From the NCBI GenBank assembly GCA_025153755.1, contig JAOALD010000001.1, forward strand, positions 310,001 to 374,000: 64,000 nt of DNA. The letters run 5' to 3'. Positions 47,961 to 56,157 of this stretch are shown piece by piece; the stretch's first letter is position 1; every line of letters starts with the position of its first letter. This stretch comes from SAR92 clade bacterium H921 (GTDB lineage Bacteria; Pseudomonadota; Gammaproteobacteria; Pseudomonadales; Porticoccaceae). Made by a program: the position numbers and the translations under genes. The notes under the pieces are model-generated. The model had not been told where the DNA came from. It did not search any database and saw only the letters and a program-made list of their open reading frames with translations.

Positions 47961-48220
47961 TACCACCTCACATCCAGTCCATTATCAGCAAAGAATGGCA
48001 AAGGTGGTTCGATGTCTTGGTTTACGGACTTAATCTTGGGCATTACTTTGGTTTCAAAATAGTCGTTGTAAGCAAACAAGGCATCTTGGATATAGTCTTT
48101 TTTGCTAATCCCTTGAGGGTTGATAACACCAACTAAAGACATCCTGTTCTTATTGATTTGATTCCATAGTTCCTCATCCAATTTGAGGGAGTAAGGTATA
48201 AGTTTTGATTTCTTTGGCAT
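47960..48220 (-). CDS. Element 1 putative ribbon-helix-helix protein
   Basis: The 86 residues have a short basic N-terminus and SLKLDEELWNQINKNR followed by GISKKDYIQDALFAYNDYFE. This strand-helix-helix pattern fits ribbon-helix-helix DNA-binding or plasmid mobilisation accessory proteins. The assignment is by pattern only. Shine-Dalgarno AGGA lies eight bases before the ATG. Confidence 0.68.
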   Translation of the reverse strand: MPKKSKLIPYSLKLDEELWNQINKNRMSLVGVINPQGISKKDYIQDALFAYNDYFETKVMPKIKSVNQDIEPPLPFFADNGLDVRW

Positions 48221-48229
48221 TTAATTTTC

Positions 48230-48400
48230 CTATGTAAGTTCTAATTCCAGTAAATGATTTAATCGGTCATATTCTTGATAAGTGCGTTTACGAATTTGAT
48301 CTTTACTCAATGAGTCTAAATCTGTCTCGTTTATCAAAGAGAGAATCGTTTGCTCCCTGTGAATTTCATTTTTCAAGCATTGTTCAATATCTATGGTCAT
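48230..48400 (-). CDS. Element 1 small hypothetical protein
   Basis: The 56 residues (MTIDIEQCLKNEIHR...LLELELT) are predicted all-helical and acidic. Shine-Dalgarno AAGGA precedes the ATG and the stop lies nine bases before the next ATG. This makes it the first gene of a three-gene leftward operon. No function recognised. Confidence 0.65.
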   Translation of the reverse strand: MTIDIEQCLKNEIHREQTILSLINETDLDSLSKDQIRKRTYQEYDRLNHLLELELT

Positions 48401-48863
48401 TTTGGTTATCCTTGTTGTTTAAGTTGCTGTTTGTTGAATCTAAGAAGCAGACACACTTCACCATCACAATGAAGCGTGTCTTATTCCAGTTGAATCTGAA
48501 GTTTTCATACACCCCTTAGTCAATGAAACCTCAAAGAGGATTAGGTAGGTCAATGGTCACCTTTTACTCACTATTCACCCCTATGAAGGATGACGGTTGT
48601 TCCAGAAACCGACTAAGGAAGCATCTGGACTCAATGAGGGTTGCGAATCGTTCAAACATTGCCCTCTCACTTTACATCTACGAGTTATCCCCGATGTGGT
48701 GGGATGGTTGTCCCTTATGGGTACTCTAAACAGAGGTTCACTTTTGCGACTTGTTAGAACATCTACAACTATTTTTTAGAACTCATATCTATATATACAA
48801 GTAATACCTTACAACTGACGATGATCGTTGAAAAAGATGAAAATAAAAGATTGTGCTTTTGAA

Positions 48864-48888
48864 GTGCGATACACAGGTGGGATACAAT
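48864..48888 (+). repeat. Putative integrase arm site, right
   Basis: A 25-base match (22 identities) to the site at 45272-45296. It lies 61 bases inside the right att copy, in direct orientation. Confidence 0.6.
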
Positions 48889-48949
48889 CGAATTAACATT
48901 GAATTTAATACAGCAAACTCAATGACTTATTGCGCATTATGGCGCATGC

Positions 48950-48998
48950 AGGCAGCGGACTGGCGGACGCGGGTTCAATTCCCGCCGCCTCCACCAAA
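48950..48998 (+). repeat. attR of element 1 / attL of element 2
   Basis: An identical 49-base copy of the ssrA 3' end including GGTTCAATTCCCGCC and CCTCCACCA. The rest of the tmRNA is absent. Confidence 0.92.
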
Positions 48999-49122
48999 TA
49001 GCAGCCCCGCAAGGGGCTTTAAAGTGCCATAAAGTATTGATTTAAATAGGTTTTATCGGGTTTTAAAGGCGCAAAAAGATTCATCAGATATTGTAAAAAT
49101 CCACGCTTTATGTAACAATTAA

Positions 49123-49160
49123 TGTAACACAAAAGAGGAAAGCGCGGTCCTTTTGTTACA
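49123..49160. repeat. Inverted repeat at integrase 2 start
   Basis: TGTAACACAAAA (49123-49134) and the inverted TTTTGTTACA (49151-49160) flank the region just before the ATG. A further TGTAACA lies at 49111. These could be integrase arm or autoregulatory sites. Confidence 0.5.
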
Positions 49161-50410
49161 TGCCCAAAGTTACTAAGCCACTGACTAATACAGAAATAAA
49201 CAACGCACGAGGCAAAGCTAAAGAGTACAACTTAGCCGATGGCCTCGGTCTCGCGTTGCGTGTTAGACCAGGTGGTGAAAAGTATTGGATATTTAATTAC
49301 CAACGTCCGATCACTAAGGTCCGCGCTAACATTAGTCTGGGTATCTACCCCACAGTGTCATTGTCCTCCGCAAGAGTCATCCGTTCTGAATACCGAGATC
49401 TATTAGCCCAGGGTATCGACCCGAAATTTCATCGCAAAGAACATCTGGCTGCGGAAAAAGCAGCAACTGCGAACACGTTGCAAAAAGTGGCTGCAGATTG
49501 GCTGTGTGTGAAGAAGAGCAAGGTTAGCAGTGATCATGCGGATGATATCTGGCGCTCACTAGCTCTGCATATATTTCCTTACATGGGACAGAAACCAATT
49601 AACTCGATTACTGCCCCTTCGGTTATTAGCGTGCTAAAACCGATAGAAGCCAAGGGTAGCTATGAGACAGTCAAGCGATTATGCCAGCGACTGAATGAGA
49701 TCATGGTGTTTGCCGTGAATACTGGAATCATTCTTGGCGCCAATCCTCTTTCAGGTATTAAAGACGCCTTTATAGCACCGGCTAAAAAGCATTTACCCAC
49801 CTTATTGCCAAGGCAGTTGGATGACCTGGTCAGACGAATCTATGGTGCCTCCATTCGTTATACGACCCGTAATTTGGTGCTGTGGCAACTACATACCATG
49901 GTAAGGCCAAGCGAAGCTGCGGCCGCCGAATGGGCAGAAATTGATTTTGATGCAAAGCTTTGGACTATCCCCGCGTCACGGATGAAAAAGAAGCGCCAGC
50001 ATATAGTACCGCTGTCTTCTGAGATGATAGAGATCCTCGATGAAATGCGAGTTATAAGCGGTCTCAGTCAGTTTATCTTCCCCTCTGAGGTAAAACCTTT
50101 AGAGAGCATGAATTCTCAAACAACCAATATGGCTTTAAAGCGAATGGGCTACGAGGGCCAGTTGGTTTCACATGGGATGAGATCGTTGGCGAGTACGATT
50201 TTGAATGAACACGGCTTTTCGCCAGACATTGTTGAGTCAGCATTAGCACATACTGACAAAAACACTGTAAGAGCCGCATATAACCGCGCTGAGTATGTTG
50301 AGCGGCGCAGGGATATGATGGACTGGTGGTCTAAACGAGTTAGCCAATCACGCACCACAGACTTATCTGCTGGCGCACTTTCAATTACGGAGCAAGAAGC
50401 TTCGCAGTAA
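49160..50410 (+). CDS. int: P4-type tyrosine integrase (DUF4102 N-terminus)
   Basis: The 416 residues start with the DUF4102 arm-binding domain (LADGLGLALRVRPGGEKYWIFNYQ, LGIYPTVSLSSAR). The catalytic domain has Arg in TMVRPSEAAAAEW, His-x-x-Arg in SHGMRSLASTIL and Tyr in VRAAYNRAEY. This family uses tRNA and tmRNA 3' ends. It differs in family from the first integrase. A weak GAGGAA lies 20 bases upstream, so the start is less certain. Confidence 0.93.
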   Translation: MPKVTKPLTNTEINNARGKAKEYNLADGLGLALRVRPGGEKYWIFNYQRPITKVRANISLGIYPTVSLSSARVIRSEYRDLLAQGIDPKFHRKEHLAAEKAATANTLQKVAADWLCVKKSKVSSDHADDIWRSLALHIFPYMGQKPINSITAPSVISVLKPIEAKGSYETVKRLCQRLNEIMVFAVNTGIILGANPLSGIKDAFIAPAKKHLPTLLPRQLDDLVRRIYGASIRYTTRNLVLWQLHTMVRPSEAAAAEWAEIDFDAKLWTIPASRMKKKRQHIVPLSSEMIEILDEMRVISGLSQFIFPSEVKPLESMNSQTTNMALKRMGYEGQLVSHGMRSLASTILNEHGFSPDIVESALAHTDKNTVRAAYNRAEYVERRRDMMDWWSKRVSQSRTTDLSAGALSITEQEASQ

Positions 50411-50422
50411 CAGGACAATGAT

Positions 50423-50617
50423 ATGGCTTTAAGAATAATGCGGTTAAATGAAGTAAAGGCAGTAACGGGTCTTTCAAAGACCACGATTTACCGATTTGAG
50501 AAAGAGGGGCGATTTCCGTCTAGGGTCAGTCTCGGTGAACGAAGTGTGGGTTGGTTTGAGGATGATATTCAAGCATTTCTTTTGTCATTGAAGCAGTCAC
50601 AAGAAAGCGTGGCTTAG
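50423..50617 (+). CDS. AlpA-like excisionase/regulator
   Basis: The 64 residues match the AlpA family: IMRLNEVKAVTGLSKTTIYRFEKEGRFPSRVSLGERSVGW followed by IQAFLLS. AlpA-like MerR-fold proteins activate integrase genes or act as excisionases in P4-like satellites. It follows the integrase by 12 bases with AGGA before the ATG. Confidence 0.88.
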   Translation: MALRIMRLNEVKAVTGLSKTTIYRFEKEGRFPSRVSLGERSVGWFEDDIQAFLLSLKQSQESVA

Positions 50618-50710
50618 TTTAAAAGCGGTTATTACTCCGTTATTGATGATAGTTAACCGTCTATGCGGTTTATGGTTAACGAACCACGATTCGCGGTCCG
50701 GATTTGGTGG

Positions 50711-51013
50711 TGTGTGACCGAAACAGGGGGTGTGTGACGGGTGTGTGACCGAATGTGTGACCGGTTTGAAACAGTAAAAAGTCAGCAATCATGAGGGTTG
50801 TAGAGATGTGTGACGTGTGTGACCGGTAGTTTTAAGTTGAAGTTCGATTTATAAAAAAAAAGAGCTGTTTTGAAAAACCGCTGAGCGAACTTGAAAAAGC
50901 GGTCACACAGGACACACACGTCACACATTTATTTAAGTCGTTGATATATAACACAATGTTGTGTGATCGAATTGAGAATAATCTGGTCACACATTTTTCA
51001 AAGCGGTCACACA
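50711..51013. repeat. Array of TGTGTGACCG repeats (iteron-like)
   Basis: Copies in the plus orientation are at 50711, 50731 (TGTGTGACGG), 50742, 50754, 50807 (TGTGTGACG), 50816 and 50960 (TGTGTGATCG). Copies in the minus orientation (CGGTCACACA or close) are at 50900, 50919, 50984 and 51004. An A-rich stretch lies between the two sets (about 50845-50880). The layout resembles iterons of a replication origin or a large operator cluster. Confidence 0.85.
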
Positions 51014-51154
51014 CTACATAACCCCGTTGAAGGCGAGGGACTTGAGCAGCGTGAGCACGAGCAACGCACCGAGGAACACGAATTCTGATGTACCAATCGC
51101 GAATCGTGGATTACGAACCAGGGACTTACGAGTCTTGCGACGTAAATGTTTCAT
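51014..51154 (-). CDS. 46-residue membrane peptide
   Basis: MKHLRRKTRKSLVRNPRF, a strongly basic N-terminus, is followed by a single hydrophobic helix (about residues 25-42) and NGVM. The ATG has Shine-Dalgarno GGAGA nine bases upstream. The stop lies directly beside the last repeat copy. An in-positive topology would leave the basic tail in the cytosol. No family recognised; short phage membrane proteins look similar. Confidence 0.6.
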   Translation of the reverse strand: MKHLRRKTRKSLVRNPRFAIGTSEFVFLGALLVLTLLKSLAFNGVM

Positions 51155-51502
51155 GGGCTTTCTCCGTTAGAGTTTCATGGTGTGGTGATTGAGGGCCTTG
51201 AACCGTGCTTCGAAGTGCGTGAAGCCCATGCGCTCGTATTTTGAGACAAGGTTCCAACGCTAAATTAGAAAACAAGGTTCCAGATGTATAAAAGGGGGAA
51301 GGTGGGCCTTCTCACCGGGATGGGGTAGATATATTGAGCGCTAACTAGGGTCTAAAAAAATTCTGCAAAAATTTGCACTACAAATAGCGATCTATAGCCG
51401 CTTGATATATCAGCCTGGCCTTTTCATCAATAACACACATCAACGTCTCCTCAAACGTGCTCATTAACAGCGCTTTTACGGCAATATCAGCGGCTATCAA
51501 AT
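51155..51502. other. Gene-free stretch at the possible end of element 2
   Basis: Just upstream of the small membrane peptide gene a leftward frame ends MGFTHFEARFKALNHHTMKL (51167-51229), possibly a truncated gene. The 11-mer ACAAGGTTCCA occurs twice (51246 and 51272). TGCAAA-N2-TTTGCA lies at 51364-51377. No att copy is visible. Confidence 0.45.
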
Positions 51503-52180
51503 TTAGCGACTAATCAACACATATTCCAAGACAAACCAGCAATGGCTTAATGCGCCAATTAAAACAAAACAATGCCAAATGGCGTGGTTGAATACGATGG
51601 ATTTGGAGACATAAAAAATTACGCCGATGCTATAGGCGGCACCTCCCACCATTAGCAAGACAAACCCTGGTGGTGAAATGACCAGGAAAAGCTCATAAAT
51701 CACAAATACCGCTGACCAACCCATGGCAACATAAGTACTAATAGAAAACCATTTAAAACGTCCGGCGAAAAAAGCTTTAAAAACAACGCCAGCAATAGCG
51801 GCGGACCAAAGAATAATAAGCAGTATGGTTGCCGGCACATTATTTAACGCAATCGTTAAAATCGGGGTATAGGTCCCAGCGATTAACAGGTATATAGCAG
51901 AGTGATCAAGGCGCTTTAAAATGTCTTTCGCATTGGGCTGAGATATCGCATGGTATAGGGTTGATGTTAAAAACATCAGTATTAAGCTGACACCATAAAC
52001 TACTGCACCGGTCTTTTGTAGCATGCTGTAATCTGTCGGCATTATGTTAACCATATAGATCAGTGCGACAACTGAGATTAGCAAACCTATCCCATGTGTG
52101 AGTGCGTTGGCAAACTCTTCTGCAGCTGAATAGCCAGGGGCGATAAAGCGCTTAAAATCGGGATAATAGTTATTATTCAT
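51503..52180 (-). CDS. trhA: PAQR-family membrane protein TrhA (hemolysin III)
   Basis: The 225 residues have seven helices and the family motifs: FANALTHGIGLLISV near the N-terminus, TSTLYHAI, LKRLDHSAIYLLIAGTYTP, and NHAIWHCFVLIGALSH near the C-terminus. The conserved His and Asp form a metal site. Bacterial TrhA affects membrane energy and fluidity; the hemolysin name is historical. Confidence 0.9.
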   Translation of the reverse strand: MNNNYYPDFKRFIAPGYSAAEEFANALTHGIGLLISVVALIYMVNIMPTDYSMLQKTGAVVYGVSLILMFLTSTLYHAISQPNAKDILKRLDHSAIYLLIAGTYTPILTIALNNVPATILLIILWSAAIAGVVFKAFFAGRFKWFSISTYVAMGWSAVFVIYELFLVISPPGFVLLMVGGAAYSIGVIFYVSKSIVFNHAIWHCFVLIGALSHCWFVLEYVLISR

Positions 52181-52250
52181 AGTTGTTGGTTTTGTCCAAG
52201 AGGGTTGCGGGAAGCTATATGAATTCCCTGAAATAAAAAATTAAATTAGT

Positions 52251-52706
52251 TCACTGAAGTGCAGGTAGTTTATCGAAACCTGTCCATTCTACGGTGCGGC
52301 TTAAAAACCCCATATTTCCTGTTATTAGCATTTTATCGGCCTCGGCTAGGGAGATTTCGACTTTTTTAAAGTCTTTTAACTTTTCGATATAGGCTAGCCC
52401 ATACCAAACGTTTGGTCGGTCTTTATTAGCTTTAATATCTGTCATGAAAGTACGCCCAACACGGTCTGGAAATCTGTCGTTACGCACTATGATGCCAGTA
52501 CCTTTCTCTGTCGTAATCTCGATCCATATGGTGCGTTCGCTGTGCTTCCAAACACCAGATAGATCGTTACTTGATGCTACCGATATGAATAGCCAGGTGC
52601 AGAAGAAAATGACGCTGCGAACAACTATCCGAAATTTAATATTTGTATCTGACTGCGTATAAGTCACATATTTATTTTTTAGGATTGAGGCTCTTTTGCT
52701 ATTCAT
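52251..52706 (-). CDS. Small secreted protein, DUF2147-like
   Basis: The 151 residues have an N-terminal hydrophobic segment (IVVRSVIFFCTWLFISVASS) that is probably a signal peptide, followed by a short beta-rich domain starting LSGVWKHSERTIWIEI. The GxW start and length recall DUF2147 proteins, but the match is weak. The ATG overlaps the sulfatase stop by four bases, so it is the last gene of that operon. Confidence 0.6.
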   Translation of the reverse strand: MNSKRASILKNKYVTYTQSDTNIKFRIVVRSVIFFCTWLFISVASSNDLSGVWKHSERTIWIEITTEKGTGIIVRNDRFPDRVGRTFMTDIKANKDRPNVWYGLAYIEKLKDFKKVEISLAEADKMLITGNMGFLSRTVEWTGFDKLPALQ

Positions 52707-54514
52707 TTTTTTATCTCCCTACTCATTCGATAGGCCACATAAAATGGGACTAATAGCAGAAGCGTTAACAAAAAAACCAGCATGCCGTTCTTGCTTTTTA
52801 ATAAGGTATTCGAAAACAATTGTTTTAATTGGCTATAACCTGGCGGCACCGGCACTACCTTGTTATCGCGACGGTACTGCTCATAATGGGACAGCATGCG
52901 CTGAAAACGTAGTGCCTTTGAGGTGGATAAATTGTCGGTTTCACCGGGATCGTCAACGATATTGAACAGTCGCCATTGGCCATCACCTACCGGCGGTTGG
53001 TTGATGATCAGCTTGTAGTCACCCTGAAACAAAACACCGTGATCGGTCAGTTCGTAGCCTACTTTGTCGTCAGGTCCATAAACTCGTTCGGCTGCTCCCG
53101 AAAGGAGAGGACTGAGGTCGCGCCCGGTTATGGCCTGTACTGGCCGACCAGCGTAGCGCTCTGATGGTTGTGAGGTTCCGGTCAGCGCTAAGATCGTGGG
53201 GCTTATATCTGTTGCCCAGGCGAAGGCTCGTGTTAGTGGCTGCTGGAGGGTGATAGGTTTGCCCGCGATGATTAGTGGAACACGCATTCCCCCCTCACCA
53301 GCATAAAACTTAAAGTACGCCAGAGGGCTCACTGAGGCGCTGGCGAAACTCGGACTTATAGTGCTGTAACTGCCCTTTAGACCCAGGTTGTCGTAATCTA
53401 GGTTATAACCAAGACTCTCTGGGGTCAGCCGCACAGGAAAGGCACGAGGCTCGGCGGGGCCACTGGCCCCGCTGCCGTTGTCTGAGGTGAATATAAAAAT
53501 GGTATTGTCGTATTGCCCTCGCGCCTTCAGAAACTCAATGAGACGACCTATATGGAAATCCATCGCCTCAATCATGCCAGCGTAAACGGCCATGCGCTTC
53601 GCTTGATAACGCTTGTCGTCGTCACTGAGAGCATCCCAATCGGCTGTTGTTTCCATCCTCACCATGGGAGTATTTTTCGGCACAATACCCAGCGCCTCTG
53701 CGCGTTCTTTGCGCTGCTGCCGCAGAGCGTCCCAGCCGGAATTATAGACGCCCATGTAGCGATCGATATATTGCTGAGGAGCCTGCACCGGTGAATGCAC
53801 AGCCATAAAGGGCAGGTAGGCGAAGAATGGCCGGTTATCTTGAAGATCCGCGTCCAACAAATTACTGTCGATAAACTCAATTATCTTATCGACCAAAAAA
53901 CGCGAGGAGTAAAAATCTTGGGGAAGTGTAAATCTCTCGCCATCGGCAAACCAATTGGCTTGATCATAAATTGGTAGGTAAGGACGTTGCTCCCAATTGT
54001 CTGCGCCTGAATCCATCATTGCCATGGTGCGCTGAAAGCCACGCTGACTAGGTCGCTTGTTTGGGTCCATTCCCAGATGCCATTTACCTGCCATATAGGT
54101 GTGGTAGCCTACATCTTCCAACAGGGTTGCCACGGTCACTACATCGTTGCCGAGCACGCCCTGATAATTTTCATGTACCCGCTGCTGCGGAGCCAGCATT
54201 TCAGGAATATTGGGGACACCTGCCAGATGGCTGTCTACCCCGGTGAGTAGCATGGCTCTGGCGGGGGCACAATTGGCTGCAGTATGGAAGTTCGTAAAGC
54301 GCACACCCTTTTCTGCCAACGTGCTTAGGGTTGGTGTATTCACCTCACTGCCGTAAGGCGCGATATCGGTAAAGCCCAAATCATCGGCGAGAATAAACAC
54401 GATGTTAGGACGTACTGAATCTGCCCCAAACGCTGCCATACTACTCATACCTAAACACAGAACTAAGCGATACACTCCTGCACAAAAATGTTGCAGTAAG
54501 GACGCTCGAGTCAC
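52703..54514 (-). CDS. Type I sulfatase (arylsulfatase family)
   Basis: The 603 residues start at a GTG that overlaps the upstream stop (GTGA) and gives a signal peptide ending MSSMAAFGA. Metal-binding RPNIVFILADDLGFTDI is followed by the formylglycine motif CAPAR in NCAPARAMLLTGV and GKWHLG, then TSDNGSGA. The Cys must be converted to formylglycine by a maturase not seen here. A C-terminal helix (MLVFLLTLLLLVPFYVAY) may anchor it to the inner membrane. The substrate could be a sulfate ester or phosphonate ester. Confidence 0.88.
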   Translation of the reverse strand: MTRASLLQHFCAGVYRLVLCLGMSSMAAFGADSVRPNIVFILADDLGFTDIAPYGSEVNTPTLSTLAEKGVRFTNFHTAANCAPARAMLLTGVDSHLAGVPNIPEMLAPQQRVHENYQGVLGNDVVTVATLLEDVGYHTYMAGKWHLGMDPNKRPSQRGFQRTMAMMDSGADNWEQRPYLPIYDQANWFADGERFTLPQDFYSSRFLVDKIIEFIDSNLLDADLQDNRPFFAYLPFMAVHSPVQAPQQYIDRYMGVYNSGWDALRQQRKERAEALGIVPKNTPMVRMETTADWDALSDDDKRYQAKRMAVYAGMIEAMDFHIGRLIEFLKARGQYDNTIFIFTSDNGSGASGPAEPRAFPVRLTPESLGYNLDYDNLGLKGSYSTISPSFASASVSPLAYFKFYAGEGGMRVPLIIAGKPITLQQPLTRAFAWATDISPTILALTGTSQPSERYAGRPVQAITGRDLSPLLSGAAERVYGPDDKVGYELTDHGVLFQGDYKLIINQPPVGDGQWRLFNIVDDPGETDNLSTSKALRFQRMLSHYEQYRRDNKVVPVPPGYSQLKQLFSNTLLKSKNGMLVFLLTLLLLVPFYVAYRMSREIKK

Positions 54515-54909
54515 TGACGTTGGTCTCTTATTGAAATCTCTTGCGGTAAACGACGGGAGGCAAGCAGCAGAATAAGTGCCACCGTCACCTCTATCATAAT
54601 CTGACTGACCGCAAGGGTGGCATCGTGCAATAGCCAAGCGGTAATTCGCCCAATGGCTGTGATCGCCAGTAACATCATCGGTGGGTAGTACCAGCTGCGA
54701 TGTTCAATAATGAGAGCAATTAGCATGCAGCTGCCTAGGGTGATGAAGAAGCTGGAAAAGTCGCCGATCTGGGAGCTGAGCCCAATCCCTTCCGAGAGTG
54801 CTAGGCCAAAACTAGATGCTACTTCGGCTGGCACCACCAACCAGCGAATACCGGTGACCACAAAAAGAATCGCCGGTATTAGCACCATCGATTTAAGTAC
54901 TTTATTCAA
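54511..54909 (-). CDS. Small four-helix membrane protein (DUF4345-like)
   Basis: The 132 residues have about four hydrophobic helices, starting VLKSMVLIPAILFVVTGIRWLVVP. It resembles DUF4345/DoxX-like small membrane proteins of unknown function. It overlaps both neighbours by a few bases, so it is firmly part of the leftward operon. Confidence 0.65.
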   Translation of the reverse strand: MNKVLKSMVLIPAILFVVTGIRWLVVPAEVASSFGLALSEGIGLSSQIGDFSSFFITLGSCMLIALIIEHRSWYYPPMMLLAITAIGRITAWLLHDATLAVSQIMIEVTVALILLLASRRLPQEISIRDQRQ

Positions 54910-55765
54910 TGTTTTTTCCTCGACGAGCCGCGACCAGCATCATTTGATGCGCTGTTTCCAATCCAGAATTCTGGTTTTGTCCGGTGACAAAGCGCTGTTC
55001 ATTATCCACCACGACATGAGTGGCAAACATATCGCGAAATGCGGTTTGGCTTTCGTATAGGGCACCCGCTTTGCGCAATTCGGTTTCTGGATGCTGCGGG
55101 GTGATTTCAATTTTTAGTTCTTTGATCTGCTTATCACTGACTCCTGTCATGCGGCGTCCTGCGATGAGTAAATTGCCATCGCGATCTTGGGCATTGATCA
55201 GCCCTAAAACGCCGTGGCAGACAGCGCCGATAATCGGTTTGCCGTCAGCGTAGTAGGCGTCTGTGATCTTCTCTGCCAGTACTGGGGAATAACCAAGGTC
55301 ATAGGCTGCGCCCCAACCGCCGGCGAGAAAAATAATGTCGTAGTCGCTGAAATCAATAGCGTCCACCTTGATTGAGTTGTTGACCTTGGCCTTAAAGATT
55401 GAATCCTTGAGAAAACGTCGAGTCTCAGGTGTGACTGAAATCCGCGATAGTGAATCCGGAGCAATTGGAATTTCTCCACCTTTGATACTGGCCACATCTA
55501 CCAGCATACCGCCATCAAGGAAAACGTAATACGGGTGCGTGAGCTCCGAGGCAACAACTCCAGTGGCCGGACCCTCTGTTTCGCCTATGGCTGCAAGAAC
55601 ATTGTGACTGGTGGTAATCACCAGAGCGCGTCTAGCAGGCAGTGCCACTTTGGGGCCCTGATATTCTGGATGCAGTCCCGCTTTGTGCAAAATAGTCGGT
55701 AATGTCAGGACAAAGATCCCGGCCAGCAACATCAGGCCGAAAAAACCAATAATCAGTTTTTTCAT
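54902..55765 (-). CDS. Membrane-anchored DJ-1/PfpI-family protein
   Basis: The 287 residues have an N-terminal membrane helix (IIGFFGLMLLAGIFVLTLP) and a DJ-1/PfpI domain. The nucleophile elbow is GAVCHGVLGL, with the acidic residue region FLDGGMLVDVAS and FLAGGWGAAYD. Cytosolic relatives are chaperones, glyoxalases or hydratases. The anchor implies activity on the periplasmic side. It is the first gene of the leftward operon. Confidence 0.8.
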   Translation of the reverse strand: MKKLIIGFFGLMLLAGIFVLTLPTILHKAGLHPEYQGPKVALPARRALVITTSHNVLAAIGETEGPATGVVASELTHPYYVFLDGGMLVDVASIKGGEIPIAPDSLSRISVTPETRRFLKDSIFKAKVNNSIKVDAIDFSDYDIIFLAGGWGAAYDLGYSPVLAEKITDAYYADGKPIIGAVCHGVLGLINAQDRDGNLLIAGRRMTGVSDKQIKELKIEITPQHPETELRKAGALYESQTAFRDMFATHVVVDNEQRFVTGQNQNSGLETAHQMMLVAARRGKNIE

Positions 55766-56157
55766 CGGTAACTTCTCTTCTCTTTGTAGTTATATTTTTG
55801 TTTAAAGACTAACAACAATACGTTGTCACAATGAGTTTATGAGAATCATATTCGGTCAAGAGAATTTCTTTGTAGGCTATACAAGAGGGGTGGCTTTAAC
55901 CCTATTAGGAGTCTGTCATGCTGTGAGATAGCATTTGCCGTCTTGACTGTCCTGGCCGCTCAGCTATGGATTACTCATCATATTATTAATAAGTTGACCG
56001 AAAGTGATTCCCTTGGTTTCTTTTAATGTCCTTACTCTTCGAGCGAGAACTATTAACAATCTTTACTAAATGGTTAAAAAACCACATCCGAAGTCTGGCT
56101 TTACTCTGGCTTCTTTTTACACAAGTTGGGCAATAATAATATTAGGGGAAAATAATT
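55766..56157. promoter_or_regulatory. Divergent promoter region between the two clusters
   Basis: These 392 bases separate the PfpI-like gene and the TonB receptor. A good Shine-Dalgarno (AGGGGAA) precedes the receptor. No operator was recognised with confidence. Confidence 0.45.

Larger units (their letters stand above)
45210..48998 (+). mobile_element. Integrative element 1 in ssrA
   Basis: About 3.8 kb bounded by the tmRNA gene and a 49-base direct repeat of its 3' end. It carries a tyrosine integrase next to attL, a small HTH gene, a lipoprotein gene and three small leftward genes. It is more AT-rich than its surroundings and its proteins are unfamiliar. No replication, packaging or toxin genes are recognisable, so it may be a satellite or a degraded island. 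Confidence 0.85.
48401..49159. other. Gene-poor stretch across the right end of element 1
   Basis: About 760 bases holding the probable promoter of the leftward three-gene operon, the right arm-like repeat, the second ssrA 3'-end copy, and the control region of integrase 2. Short rightward frames at 48523-48729 lack a Shine-Dalgarno and look non-coding. Confidence 0.5.
48999..51300 (+). mobile_element. Integrative element 2, right end undefined
   Basis: It begins at the second att copy with a P4-type integrase, an AlpA-like regulator, a repeat array and a 46-residue membrane peptide. No third att copy was found by eye to 64,000. The right end given here is only where element-like features stop. 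The element may be truncated or may extend much further. Confidence 0.5.

Noticed and set aside
48523-48729. Rightward frame in the right part of element 1
   Set aside because: No Shine-Dalgarno, odd composition, and it lies in the upstream region of the leftward operon.
50597-51014. Leftward frames of about 60 codons across the repeat array
   Set aside because: They are made largely of the TGTGTGACCG repeats and carry no Shine-Dalgarno or protein-like pattern.
45210-51300. CRISPR array or classical phage structural module in the islands
   Set aside because: The repeats at 50711-51013 are short, irregularly spaced and in both orientations, and no capsid, tail or terminase gene is present.
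51364-51377. TGCAAA/TTTGCA inverted repeat as an att or dif-like site
   Set aside because: It is too short, AT-rich and unique in the window; it does not resemble dif or the ssrA att.
55840-55856. Possible Fur-like site (ATGAGAATCAT) upstream of the TonB receptor
   Set aside because: It has only a partial match to the Fur consensus and lies about 300 bases from the receptor start.
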